Of a stretch of 64,000 nucleotides of DNA, positions 18,971 to 27,494 are shown in pieces. A program made the translations under genes and the position numbers. Within the stretch, counting starts at the first letter, position 1. Each line of letters opens with the position of its first letter. The notes under the pieces were generated by a model. The model made no database searches. It was not told where the DNA came from and worked only from the letters and a program-made list of their open reading frames with translations. The stretch is from assembly GCF_015209595.1 (NCBI RefSeq), contig NZ_JADEYS010000009.1, forward strand, positions 106,742-170,741. The letters run 5' to 3'. Origin of the DNA: Pontibacterium sinense (GTDB taxonomy: Bacteria; Pseudomonadota; Gammaproteobacteria; Pseudomonadales; Balneatricaceae).

Positions 18971-19654
18971 CTACTTTGACGTCTGGCCATACTCATCTGA
19001 TTGCCAACGACTAATTATCGCCAATAACGACTGCCTCGCGGGTCGTGGATCCATACGCAAATTTTTTCTAATCCGCTCAAGATCATGCAAACGATCCACA
19101 TCCGAGCAAGGCCCGGACCAACCGACACTCTGCCCTGCGCATTCACACAACTTCTGCAAAGCCCCCCCCAGCTGCGGTGTACTCCACGGCATCGGTTTCA
19201 GTTCCGGCCAGGGTTTCCGATTAGCCATCAAAGAGACCCCGCCATCCTCAGCCGCAGAAAAAACCACATCGTGATCGGTCAGCAATTCAACCGCCTGTGC
19301 GAGCAACCTTGCATTCAATTCCGGCGCGTCAGAGCCAATCACCAGCAACTGGTCTGCCCCTTTACTTCGAAGCCGACAATCGATCTTCTCTATACGCTCC
19401 CCAAGGTTACCTTCACTCTGCGGAACAACAGACACTGAACGACGCAACAAACTCTTGGCCCATGCAATTTCGGTATCAGAGTGAGGAGCAATAACGACTG
19501 GACCCGGCCAATGCTCAAGATCTTCCAGCGCACAGGCCAATAAACCCACGGCGATTTCAAAGGCAGCCTGCTCACCAAGATCTGCCGCCAGACGCTGCTT
19601 TCCAAAGCCCAAAGCGGGACGCTTACAAAAAAGAACCAGTGTAGTGTCAGACAT
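18971..19654 (-). CDS. DUF2064/TIGR04282-family glycosyl/nucleotidyl transferase
   Basis: 227 residues with a CofC/MobA-like nucleotidyltransferase fold: start LVLFCKRPALGFGKQRLA, LLVIGSDAPELNARL (metal/nucleotide site) and DHDVVFSAAEDGGVSLMA. TIGR04282 proteins accompany TIGR04283 transferases and radical SAM genes; the family is labelled arsenosugar-related by context, with little direct biochemistry. This is the first gene of the minus-strand trio and lies 41 bases before the radical SAM start. Confidence 0.83.
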   Translation of the reverse strand: MSDTTLVLFCKRPALGFGKQRLAADLGEQAAFEIAVGLLACALEDLEHWPGPVVIAPHSDTEIAWAKSLLRRSVSVVPQSEGNLGERIEKIDCRLRSKGADQLLVIGSDAPELNARLLAQAVELLTDHDVVFSAAEDGGVSLMANRKPWPELKPMPWSTPQLGGALQKLCECAGQSVGWSGPCSDVDRLHDLERIRKNLRMDPRPARQSLLAIISRWQSDEYGQTSK

Positions 19655-19696
19655 CTATACTCAACTCTATTTAATGACATTACGCACTGATAAAAC

Positions 19697-19725
19697 AAAA
19701 AAGGCAGTCATAACGACTGCCTTTT
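19697..19725 (-). terminator. Terminator of cysS
   Basis: AAAAGGCAGTC and GACTGCCTTTT pair around ATAAC. It lies just past the cysS stop on the minus strand and upstream of the DUF2064 gene start. Confidence 0.88.
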
Positions 19726-19740
19726 CGGAGTGTGAGCGAG

Positions 19741-21138
19741 TTACGACTCTCGGAACCAACTCGTACCCTCGCGGGTGTCTTTCAGAATGATTCCCTGCGC
19801 TGCCAGCTCATCGCGGATACCGTCCGCCGCCGCAAAGTCTCGATCTTTCTTCGCCTGAGCACGCTGCTGAATCAGCACTTCAATCGCATCTGAACTCAGC
19901 TCACCTTCTTTATCTTCCCCTTTCAGGAAACTATCAGGATCTTGCTGCAACAACCCCAGAATACCAGCCAGGCGTTTTAGCTGAGCCGCCAACTGACCTG
20001 CTTCAACACGATTCTCTCGCACCGCGATGTTCAGTTCAGTCACCAACTCAAACAACACCGCCATTGCTTTTGGTGTGTTGAAGTCATCATCCATAGACGC
20101 GTAGAAACGCGCATCGAAATCATTTTCAAGCGGTGCATCATTCAGCTCAACACCCCGTAACGCCTGATAGAAACGCTCCAGCGCACTGCGCGCTTCTTTC
20201 AAGCTGTCTTCGCTATAATCGATATAGCTGCGGTAGTGTACGCTGGACAGAAAATAACGGACCACTTCTGAATTGTACTTTTCGAGCACATCCCGAATGG
20301 TGAAGAAGTTACCCAATGATTTGGACATCTTCTCTTTGTTCACCCGAACCGGCCCTGCATGCATCCAGGTATTAACGTACTTAACACCGTTTGCGGCTTC
20401 TGACTGCGCAATCTCATTCTCATGATGAGGAAACGGCAAATCAGGCCCGCCACCATGGATATCAAATGTGTCACCTAAGCAGCACTTGGACATTGCAGAA
20501 CATTCAATGTGCCAACCCGGACGACCCGGACCCCATGGCGATGCCCAGCTCACCTCACCCTCTTTTGCAGATTTCCACAAAACAAAATCAAGCGGGCTTT
20601 CTTTAGCATCTTCAACGTCAACACGCGCGCCGGAGCGCAACTCGTCAACGTTTTTATTGGTCAGACGTCCGTACGTTGCGAACTTCTCAACGCGATAATA
20701 AACATCGCCGTTGCTCGCAGCGTATGCGAAACCCTTTTCGATCAGTGTCGACACCATTTCAACGATATCATCAATATGGCCGGTCGCACGCGGCTCCTGA
20801 TCCGGACGCAAAACAGAGAGGCGGTCTTCGTCTTCATGCATTGCTGCAATCATTCGTTCCGTCAGCTGATCAACTGCCTCACCATTTTCGCCTGCACGCC
20901 TGATGATCTTATCGTCAACATCGGTGATGTTACGGACGTATTCCACATCCCAACCACGGGCACGCAGGTATCGGGTAATAACGTCAAAAGACACCATGAC
21001 CCGGGCGTGACCGATATGACAGAGGTCATATACGGTAATACCGCATACGTACATTTTGATCTTCCCCTCTTCCAATGGCACGAAAGGGGCTTTCTCTTTT
21101 GTCAGCGTGTTATAAATCTGCAGCACTGATCTCTCCAC
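19741..21138 (-). CDS. cysS: Cysteinyl-tRNA synthetase
   Basis: 465 residues with class I signatures: the HIGH-type CHIGHARV near residue 40, KMSKSLGN, zinc ligands (YVCGITVYD, IECSAMS, HHENE) and the anticodon-binding C-terminal region. It charges tRNA-Cys. It follows glnS by 15 bases on the same strand, so the two are probably cotranscribed. A terminator follows. Confidence 0.98.
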   Translation of the reverse strand: MERSVLQIYNTLTKEKAPFVPLEEGKIKMYVCGITVYDLCHIGHARVMVSFDVITRYLRARGWDVEYVRNITDVDDKIIRRAGENGEAVDQLTERMIAAMHEDEDRLSVLRPDQEPRATGHIDDIVEMVSTLIEKGFAYAASNGDVYYRVEKFATYGRLTNKNVDELRSGARVDVEDAKESPLDFVLWKSAKEGEVSWASPWGPGRPGWHIECSAMSKCCLGDTFDIHGGGPDLPFPHHENEIAQSEAANGVKYVNTWMHAGPVRVNKEKMSKSLGNFFTIRDVLEKYNSEVVRYFLSSVHYRSYIDYSEDSLKEARSALERFYQALRGVELNDAPLENDFDARFYASMDDDFNTPKAMAVLFELVTELNIAVRENRVEAGQLAAQLKRLAGILGLLQQDPDSFLKGEDKEGELSSDAIEVLIQQRAQAKKDRDFAAADGIRDELAAQGIILKDTREGTSWFRES

Positions 21139-21153
21139 TATCTCTGTCAGTTA

Positions 21154-22827
21154 TTACTTCTGTGCTTTTGCCCAAGAGTCACGCAGACCCACTGTGCGGT
21201 TAAACACGAGCTTGTCACTGCTAGAGTCAGAGTCAACACAGAAGTAACCGGTACGCTCGAACTGGAATCGGCTTTCTGCTGGCACATCTTTCAAACCCAG
21301 CTCTACGCGTGCATTGCTCAGCACCACAAGCGACTCTGGGTTGATGAAGTCTTTAAAATCACGTTCTTTGTCACCATCAGGATTCTCTTCGGTGAACAAA
21401 CGATCATACATACGCACTTCACACGGCAAAGAGTTGTCTGCAGATACCCAGTGCACGACGCCTTTCGCTTTGTAACCGACCGGGTTCTCACCTTTAGTGG
21501 CCGGGTCGTAGCTACATTTCAGCTCAACAACGTTCCCCGCCTCGTCCTTAATCACTTCATCACAGGTGATCACATAGCTACCACGCAAACGCACAGCCAC
21601 ACCCTGCGTCAGACGCTTCCACTTGCGCGGAGGTACTTCGGCAAAGTCATCCTGTTCGATCAAGAGGTTACGCGTAAAAGGAACGGTACGGACACCCATG
21701 GTTTCATCTTTCGGATGAGCCGGCAGTTCAAACCACTCTTCAGCCGCATCATCATAGTTGGTGATGGTGACTTTCAACGGCTGCGTAACACACATCGCAC
21801 GCGGTGCGCTGCTATCCAAATCTTCGCGGATAGACGCCTCTAACATCCCCATATCAACAGTACTGTTCGAACGCGTTACACCAATGCTGTCGCAGAAGTT
21901 ACGAATAGACCCAGGGGTATAACCACGACGACGCAAACCTGAAATGGTTGGCATACGAGGATCATTCCAGGATTCTACGATATGCTCATCAACCAGTTGT
22001 TTCAGCTTACGCTTACTGGTCACGGTGTAGTTGATGTTCAGACGGGCAAATTCAGTCTGTTTTGGCTGCGCAGGCACCGGCAGGTTTTCGATAAACCAAT
22101 CATACAGCGGACGATGCTCTTCAAACTCCAGCGTACACAGAGAATGCGTAATGCCTTCAATGGCGTCAGACTGACCATGTGCAAAATCGTAGATCGGGTA
22201 GATGCACCATTTGTCACCGGTCTGGTGATGAGCCATGTGCAGGATACGATACAGCATCGGATCACGCAGAATCATGCTCGGCGAAGCCATATCAATCTTG
22301 GCACGCAATGAGCAAGCACCCTCTGCGAACTCACCATTTTTCATCTTCTCAAACAGCTCAAGGTTTTCCTCAACGCTGCGATCCCTGAACGGACTGTTTC
22401 GCCCAGGTGTAGTGAAGTTGCCACGATAATCACGTGCATCTTCCGGGCTTAAGTCACACACATACGCCTTACCCTCTTTGATCAGATGCACAGCCCAGTC
22501 GAAGAGCTGCTGGAAATAATCAGAGGTGTAACGAACATCGCCGCCCCATTTAAAACCAAGCCAGCTCACATCAGACATAATTGCGTCGATGTATTCCTGG
22601 CTCTCTTTCTCTGGGTTCGTATCATCAAAACGCAGATTACATACGCCGCCAAACTTCTCAGCGGTGCCGAAGTTCAGGCAAATCGATTTTGCATGACCGA
22701 TGTGCAGATAACCGTTAGGTTCCGGCGGAAAACGGGTTACGACTTTGTCGTGAGCACCTGCTGCCAGATCATTTTCAATCATCTGATGGATAAAATTGGA
22801 AGCCTTGCTGGTTTCGTTATTACTCAT
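21154..22827 (-). CDS. glnS: Glutaminyl-tRNA synthetase
   Basis: About 557 residues from the ATG at 22827 ([17 protein letters not shown]), which matches the family N-terminus; the open frame runs 57 codons further upstream without family resemblance. Motifs are [16 protein letters not shown] (HIGH), the KMSKS counterpart [20 protein letters not shown] and GLRRRGYTP. The C-terminal beta-barrel anticodon domains are complete. It is divergent from ppiB and cotranscribed with cysS. Confidence 0.97.
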   Translation of the reverse strand: MSNNETSKASNFIHQMIENDLAAGAHDKVVTRFPPEPNGYLHIGHAKSICLNFGTAEKFGGVCNLRFDDTNPEKESQEYIDAIMSDVSWLGFKWGGDVRYTSDYFQQLFDWAVHLIKEGKAYVCDLSPEDARDYRGNFTTPGRNSPFRDRSVEENLELFEKMKNGEFAEGACSLRAKIDMASPSMILRDPMLYRILHMAHHQTGDKWCIYPIYDFAHGQSDAIEGITHSLCTLEFEEHRPLYDWFIENLPVPAQPKQTEFARLNINYTVTSKRKLKQLVDEHIVESWNDPRMPTISGLRRRGYTPGSIRNFCDSIGVTRSNSTVDMGMLEASIREDLDSSAPRAMCVTQPLKVTITNYDDAAEEWFELPAHPKDETMGVRTVPFTRNLLIEQDDFAEVPPRKWKRLTQGVAVRLRGSYVITCDEVIKDEAGNVVELKCSYDPATKGENPVGYKAKGVVHWVSADNSLPCEVRMYDRLFTEENPDGDKERDFKDFINPESLVVLSNARVELGLKDVPAESRFQFERTGYFCVDSDSSSDKLVFNRTVGLRDSWAKAQK

Positions 22828-23052
22828 ATCTAACGTCTTGTCGCTACTATTCGCTGCTTCTGGAGCCTGATAAAAACAGGCATTTTTGATGCGAGCCATT
22901 ATAAACAGATCACCGCCTGAAAGCATCGCTAAGCCACGCCTAATTGTTTGATTGAACGGATAAATTAACGCACGCATCTGTAAGTTAGATGCGTTCAACT
23001 GCTACTTGCGTATAATAGGGGCAAAAAACGAGTCAGAATCGGGAAAATTATA

Positions 23053-23547
23053 ATGATCATCTTGCAGACCAATCTGGGTGACATCACTCTGGAACTGGAT
23101 TACGAGAAAGCGCCAAAAACCGCTGAGAACTTCGAACAATACGTTCGCGACGGCTTTTACGACGGTGTTATCTTTCACCGCGTGATCAACAATTTCATGA
23201 TTCAGGGCGGAGGCTTCGAACCGGGCATGGTACAGAAAGATACCCGTGCGCCAATCGAGAACGAAGCAGACAACGGCCTGACCAACAAGAAATACACTGT
23301 AGCCATGGCACGCACCATGGACCCACACAGCGCGTCAGCACAGTTCTTCATTAACGTTGCAGACAACAGCTTTCTGGATCACTCCGCTAAAACAATGGAA
23401 GGCTGGGGATATACTGTCTTTGCACAGGTCGTCGAGGGTGAAGATATCGTAGACAAGATCAAGTCTGTCTCCACCACCATGCGCGCAGGCCACCAAGACG
23501 TACCAGCAGAAGACGTTATTATTACTACTGCCACCGTTAGCGAGTAA
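23053..23547 (+). CDS. ppiB: Cytoplasmic peptidyl-prolyl isomerase B (cyclophilin)
   Basis: 164 residues, no signal peptide. Cyclophilin core motifs are [15 protein letters not shown] (catalytic Arg and Phe), [16 protein letters not shown] and [11 protein letters not shown]. It catalyses prolyl isomerization in the cytosol. It is followed after 13 bases by lpxH, a pairing common in gammaproteobacteria, and divergent from glnS. Confidence 0.96.
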   Translation: MIILQTNLGDITLELDYEKAPKTAENFEQYVRDGFYDGVIFHRVINNFMIQGGGFEPGMVQKDTRAPIENEADNGLTNKKYTVAMARTMDPHSASAQFFINVADNSFLDHSAKTMEGWGYTVFAQVVEGEDIVDKIKSVSTTMRAGHQDVPAEDVIITTATVSE

Positions 23548-23560
23548 TCAGACGCCTCTC

Positions 23561-24298
23561 ATGCGCACCCTGTTTATCTCTGATATACACCTCAGCGAAA
23601 CGCGTCCGGATCTTACCCGGGCGCTGCTGAATTTCCTGCATCATACCTGCTCCGACTGCGATCAGCTGTTTCTACTTGGGGACATCTTTGATGCCTGGAT
23701 AGGTGATGACTTCATTCACCCCGACCTAACCCCCATCATCGATGCACTCGACACACTGTCCAAGCAAGGCATAGAAATCTTCTTCCAGCACGGCAATCGA
23801 GACTTTTTGGTGGGCAAGAAATTTACCTCTCGGATCGGTGCCGAACTATTGCCTGAAGAAAGCATCATACGTCTTCCCGATGGCCAATCTGCACTGATAA
23901 TGCACGGGGACCAGCTGTGTCTTGACGACAAAGAGTATCAGCAGTTTCGAATATTGGTTCGCAACGGTGACTGGCAGAAGGACTTTTTGAGCAAAACATT
24001 GCCAGAAAGACTGGAGATCGCTCGCCAGCTGCGCGAAGCAAGCAAGGAACAAAATGCGGAGAAGTCGCAGAGCATCATGGATGTTAACGCGGATAGCGTA
24101 CAATCAGCACTCAAAAAAGCCGAATGCCAACTGCTGATTCACGGCCATACGCATCGCCCCGCCATTCACCAGCAACAGCTAAACAACCAGACAGGCACAC
24201 GCATCGTTTTGGGAGACTGGGATAAAGAGTTGTGGTATCTAAGCTGCAACGAAGCAGGCTGCGAGCTTCTACACGAACCGGTTAACAGCACGCACTGA
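23561..24298 (+). CDS. lpxH: UDP-2,3-diacylglucosamine diphosphatase
   Basis: 245 residues of the calcineurin-like phosphoesterase fold with the LpxH metal-binding set: ISDIHLSE, GDIFDAWIGDD, HGNRDFLVG, MHGDQLCLDD and HGHTHRP. It hydrolyses UDP-diacylglucosamine to lipid X in lipid A synthesis, at the inner face of the cytoplasmic membrane. It is the second gene after ppiB and convergent with miaE. Confidence 0.96.
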   Translation: MRTLFISDIHLSETRPDLTRALLNFLHHTCSDCDQLFLLGDIFDAWIGDDFIHPDLTPIIDALDTLSKQGIEIFFQHGNRDFLVGKKFTSRIGAELLPEESIIRLPDGQSALIMHGDQLCLDDKEYQQFRILVRNGDWQKDFLSKTLPERLEIARQLREASKEQNAEKSQSIMDVNADSVQSALKKAECQLLIHGHTHRPAIHQQQLNNQTGTRIVLGDWDKELWYLSCNEAGCELLHEPVNSTH

Positions 24299-24357
24299 CC
24301 ACACCGATCAGTGCGCACACCATCCATGACACCATAGGCGACAAGCCATTCAAGCAA

Positions 24358-24963
24358 CTACCAGGACGGCTCCCCACTATGAAAGCGGAATTCATCATCT
24401 GACGCCAGAATAAGCTCATTTTCCTTCACACGGAAAAATTCGATACGCTCATCGATTGGCTCACCGGCGTACTGGCGAGCCAGACCCAGATAGTCCTGAT
24501 AGTGACGCCCCTCAGACTTCAGCAGCGAACGGTAGAATTTTGCCAGCTCACTGTCCAAAAACGGCGCCAACTTAGCAAAACGCTCACAGGAACGCGCTTC
24601 GATATACGCACCGATAATTAGAATATCAATCAGACGCCCAGGCTCTGAAGTCCGCACATGCTGACGTAATCCTCCCGCATAACGCGCGGATGACAGGTGC
24701 CCGTACTCAATATCACGCGCATCCATAAGTTCCAGCACCTGCTCAAAGTGGATCAACTCTTCACGCGCCAATCGAGACATTTTATTGAGCAAGTCAGGTC
24801 GATCTACATAGCGAAACATTAACGTCATCGCCGTTGACGCGGCTTTCTTTTCACAATGCGCATGATCAATCAGCAAAATATCCTGCTGACTCACTGCCTC
24901 ATCAATCCAACGATCCGGTGTTTCACACCCCAGAAAGCCTTTAATCTCTTCCAGTACTTCCAC
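24358..24963 (-). CDS. miaE: tRNA-(ms2io6A) hydroxylase MiaE
   Basis: 201 residues, the usual MiaE size. Ferritin-like diiron ligands are visible: HAHCEKKAAST, REELIHFEQV, YIEARSCERF and EGRHYQDY. The enzyme hydroxylates the isopentenyl side chain of ms2i6A37 in tRNAs reading UNN codons. It is monocistronic and convergent with lpxH. Confidence 0.92.
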   Translation of the reverse strand: MEVLEEIKGFLGCETPDRWIDEAVSQQDILLIDHAHCEKKAASTAMTLMFRYVDRPDLLNKMSRLAREELIHFEQVLELMDARDIEYGHLSSARYAGGLRQHVRTSEPGRLIDILIIGAYIEARSCERFAKLAPFLDSELAKFYRSLLKSEGRHYQDYLGLARQYAGEPIDERIEFFRVKENELILASDDEFRFHSGEPSW

Positions 24964-25094
24964 TCAGAAACCTCTGACTAAACTCGCCTCTACAACGGCC
25001 CAACCAACACCGACCGCTTCTTAGTCGATAATTATACCCACCAACCCCAAGACAACCAAACGACCGACATCAACTTAACGCCGGCTAGAGAAAC

Positions 25095-25123
25095 AAAAAA
25101 GCCCCGTATAAACGAGGCTTTTT
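25095..25123 (-). terminator. Terminator closing the roadblock/PhnD-like operon
   Basis: AAAAAGCCCCGT and ACGAGGCTTTTT (one mismatch) pair around ATAA. It lies 20 bases past the last gene of the six-gene minus-strand operon. Confidence 0.85.
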
Positions 25124-25142
25124 AAATACAAGAAGAGCAGAC

Positions 25143-25892
25143 CTACTCGATTACAAGTGTATCTATCAGATCAATCATAAACTCTGTTTCTTCTTCGGTC
25201 ATCGGCTCCCACTCCTCCAGATTCATACTCTGAAGAACACCTTTACCCTTCTCATCTTCATGCATGGAGAACAAACGCTCCTCAAGACGAGGGATAAACT
25301 CCTGCATAGTGGGGCCCACTAACAAAGAGTGATGCACAACACTGATCTGACTACTCACCAAGACTTTCATCTGACCTTTAATTAAGTCAGACAACTCATC
25401 GTAAGCATCTTTCAAAAAGAAACCGACGTCAGCGTTACCATTCAACAGGTTTTTAGCCACGATAACGTAAGTATCAACTTCCTTGGTAGTGACATTACTT
25501 CCGTCAAGATCTGCCGGCTCCAGCATGATCATACCCATGGTATGAACATCAGGGTCATCAGTCGTTGCCACAGTAATTCCTGCCTGCAACTCCTCAACAG
25601 AACTAATCGTTGATTCAGCACTTACCGCAATGACGGTCTCATCAGGTCGTTCCTGCGGCCGTGCTATCGCTTTAAAACCTAACTCCCTCACCAGCATAGA
25701 CGCATCGTAAGGATTGGCATAAATCATATCAATCTTATTATCACGAATGTCGCTGCGCTGCTTTTCGAAGCAATCATACAACTCAAGATGGACCCCAACA
25801 TCCAGTTGACGCTGCAACCATGTGTTGAAAAAGTACCAACCCGAGATATGATCCGGAGCAAAGTCCGGACTAACAGTCAGGTTATACGCCAT
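25143..25892 (-). CDS. PhnD-like substrate-binding domain protein, apparently cytosolic
   Basis: 249 residues with the periplasmic-binding type II fold of phosphate/phosphonate-binding PhnD proteins: SPDFAPDHISGWYFF, KIDMIYANPYDASML, VATTDDPDVHTMGM and NADVGFFLKDAYDE. It starts at MAYNLTVSP after a good AAGGAG and has no signal peptide or membrane segment, so it should stay in the cytosol. No ABC permease or ATPase gene is nearby. It is the last gene of an operon with PAS and roadblock proteins. I infer a ligand-sensing or regulatory role rather than transport; the ligand is unknown. Confidence 0.75.
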   Translation of the reverse strand: MAYNLTVSPDFAPDHISGWYFFNTWLQRQLDVGVHLELYDCFEKQRSDIRDNKIDMIYANPYDASMLVRELGFKAIARPQERPDETVIAVSAESTISSVEELQAGITVATTDDPDVHTMGMIMLEPADLDGSNVTTKEVDTYVIVAKNLLNGNADVGFFLKDAYDELSDLIKGQMKVLVSSQISVVHHSLLVGPTMQEFIPRLEERLFSMHEDEKGKGVLQSMNLEEWEPMTEEETEFMIDLIDTLVIE

Positions 25893-25904
25893 TTCAGTAC
25901 TCCT

Positions 25905-26366
25905 TTACATCAGGGTTGCGTAGAGCTCTTCGCTCGCCTTAATTTTGCTTCGGGAAGGCTTACGGCGCACCGAGGTATAACCCACCAACTTACCGTTACG
26001 AATATTTGGAATAACCGTCGCCTTCACCCAGTAGTAAGAACCATCTTTTCGTAGGTTCTTAACGTACCCGTGCCACTTTTTACCTGCCTCAATGGTTTCC
26101 CAAAGCCCCGCAAATGCCACAGAAGGCATATCAGGATGACGCAGGATATAGTGATTTACACCGATCAACTCATCTCTGGTATAACCAGACATATCAATAA
26201 ATGCCTGGTTCGCATGAGTAATAATTCCGTTTGGATCGGTTCGTGAAACAATCAGCTTTCCATCAGGATAAGGCACCTCACGGTCCACCACAGTCGCAGC
26301 GCGCGAAGTGCCGTCATGATAACTGATTGTTACTTCCCGGCTTTCACCGGTGTCTTGATCTGACAT
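25905..26366 (-). CDS. Single PAS-domain protein (Aer-like PAS)
   Basis: 153 residues, almost all one PAS domain (~30-140): SRTDPNGIITHANQAFIDMSGYTRDELIG, HPDMPSVAFAGLWETI and DGSYYWVKATVIPN. This resembles the N-terminal PAS of the aerotaxis receptor Aer, which binds FAD; an FAD or heme cofactor is possible but not shown. There is no output domain, so it probably works by protein contact with its operon partners. The fifth gene of six, 12 bases before the PhnD-like gene. Confidence 0.85.
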   Translation of the reverse strand: MSDQDTGESREVTISYHDGTSRAATVVDREVPYPDGKLIVSRTDPNGIITHANQAFIDMSGYTRDELIGVNHYILRHPDMPSVAFAGLWETIEAGKKWHGYVKNLRKDGSYYWVKATVIPNIRNGKLVGYTSVRRKPSRSKIKASEELYATLM

Positions 26367-26404
26367 TACACAAGCCTTGTTACTGATTCTTTCCGTGAGA
26401 TCTG

Positions 26405-26767
26405 TTACAGGATTTTACCAATCGCTTCCGCTGCACGTTTTACATCCAGGAAGATCAGACCCAGACGCGCATTCGGTTTAGCAACAACAGTCAACACAGA
26501 ATCATTATTTGCGTGAGTCATCAGAATGTAACCCTGATCACCTTTAACCAGCACCTGCTCCAGCTCTCCACGAGCCAGCTCATTCGCTGTACGCTCACCG
26601 AGGGAAAGCATCGCAGCGCTCATTGCACCTACGCGATCCTCATCCATGCCTGAAGGCAGCAGAGCAGCAATCATCAAACCATCGGTTGAGATAACTGCAG
26701 ATGCTTCAATCTCTGCAGATGTCCCGTTCAGGTCACTCAAAATGGAGGTCAGCATCTCCGAGCGCAT
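26405..26767 (-). CDS. Roadblock/LC7 domain protein (MglB-like)
   Basis: 120 residues, a single roadblock/LC7 domain: MLTSILSDLNGTSAEIEASAVISTDGLMIAA, GERTANELARGELEQVLVKGDQGYILM and LTVVAKPNARLGLIFLD. Bacterial roadblock proteins usually dimerize and act on Ras-like GTPases such as MglA. No such GTPase gene is visible in the window. A clear AAAGGAG precedes the start. It is the fourth gene of the six-gene operon. Confidence 0.87.
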   Translation of the reverse strand: MRSEMLTSILSDLNGTSAEIEASAVISTDGLMIAALLPSGMDEDRVGAMSAAMLSLGERTANELARGELEQVLVKGDQGYILMTHANNDSVLTVVAKPNARLGLIFLDVKRAAEAIGKIL

Positions 26768-26834
26768 AAACGTTCTCCTTTATTTTACTAGGGCTTATAG
26801 TATCTTTTTATGGGTTATAACTTTTTGATCGTTA

Positions 26835-27467
26835 TCAATAATCCAGATAGCGGCGAGCCAGTACACTGAGAAGATTCACGAAGGCCTGCTGATTCAGCTT
26901 AGGCATCTCATCAACGATGAGCATAAACTTCTGACTCCCCATATGCACAACCCAGAATCCAACCTGACTTTGTCCAATTGGGTCAAGCATACCCCAGGAC
27001 TCACCACTAAAGGACAGCTCCCGATTCAGCAGAGGAAGATGACGTTCATGAAGGGAAATTACATCCGCAGCAAGGGCTGACAACGCTTCAGCGTGTGTAT
27101 CATCAAAACCACTTGCCCCAAGACAGAATCCCTGGTCATCCGCCAACGCTACCCGACCGGTGTTTGACAACAACGGCAGTAATTCCGGGAGCATTTTTTC
27201 GACGACTTCATCGACAACCACTACAGGGTTTTCGTTGAGCTCAACAAATCCTTTTTCACGCAGCTTGTTAAACAGATCTGACGCCTGCTCCTGATCCAGA
27301 TCAGTCAATTCCTCAATCAGCTCTTCGCTGTAAGGCAAAGCGATCTCAGCACTCAGCAACTGCAACAACAGCGCCCTGGCATCATCAGGCTCAGAACTCA
27401 CTGTGGCGTAATAGGCACCAGCAGGCGTAATCTGCAAATATTCGTTACGGAAATTTTCGTCCAACAC
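26835..27467 (-). CDS. Unknown two-domain protein, helical/winged N-part plus roadblock-like C-part
   Basis: 210 residues, function not recognised. Residues ~1-80 look helical, perhaps a winged helix (LTDLDQEQASDLFNKLREKGFVEL). Residues ~100-210 have a roadblock-like pattern (GRVALADDQGFCLGASG, EALSALAADVISL and SQKFMLIVDEMPKLNQQAFVNLLSVLARR). The start is GTG or the adjacent TTG, both unusual, with a GGAG about 12 bases ahead. It lies between the coiled-coil gene and the roadblock gene on the same strand. If the roadblock reading is right, it could heterodimerize with its neighbour. Confidence 0.75.
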   Translation of the reverse strand: MLDENFRNEYLQITPAGAYYATVSSEPDDARALLLQLLSAEIALPYSEELIEELTDLDQEQASDLFNKLREKGFVELNENPVVVVDEVVEKMLPELLPLLSNTGRVALADDQGFCLGASGFDDTHAEALSALAADVISLHERHLPLLNRELSFSGESWGMLDPIGQSQVGFWVVHMGSQKFMLIVDEMPKLNQQAFVNLLSVLARRYLDY

Positions 27468-27494
27468 TAACCAATTACTCCGCGAAAACTAACG

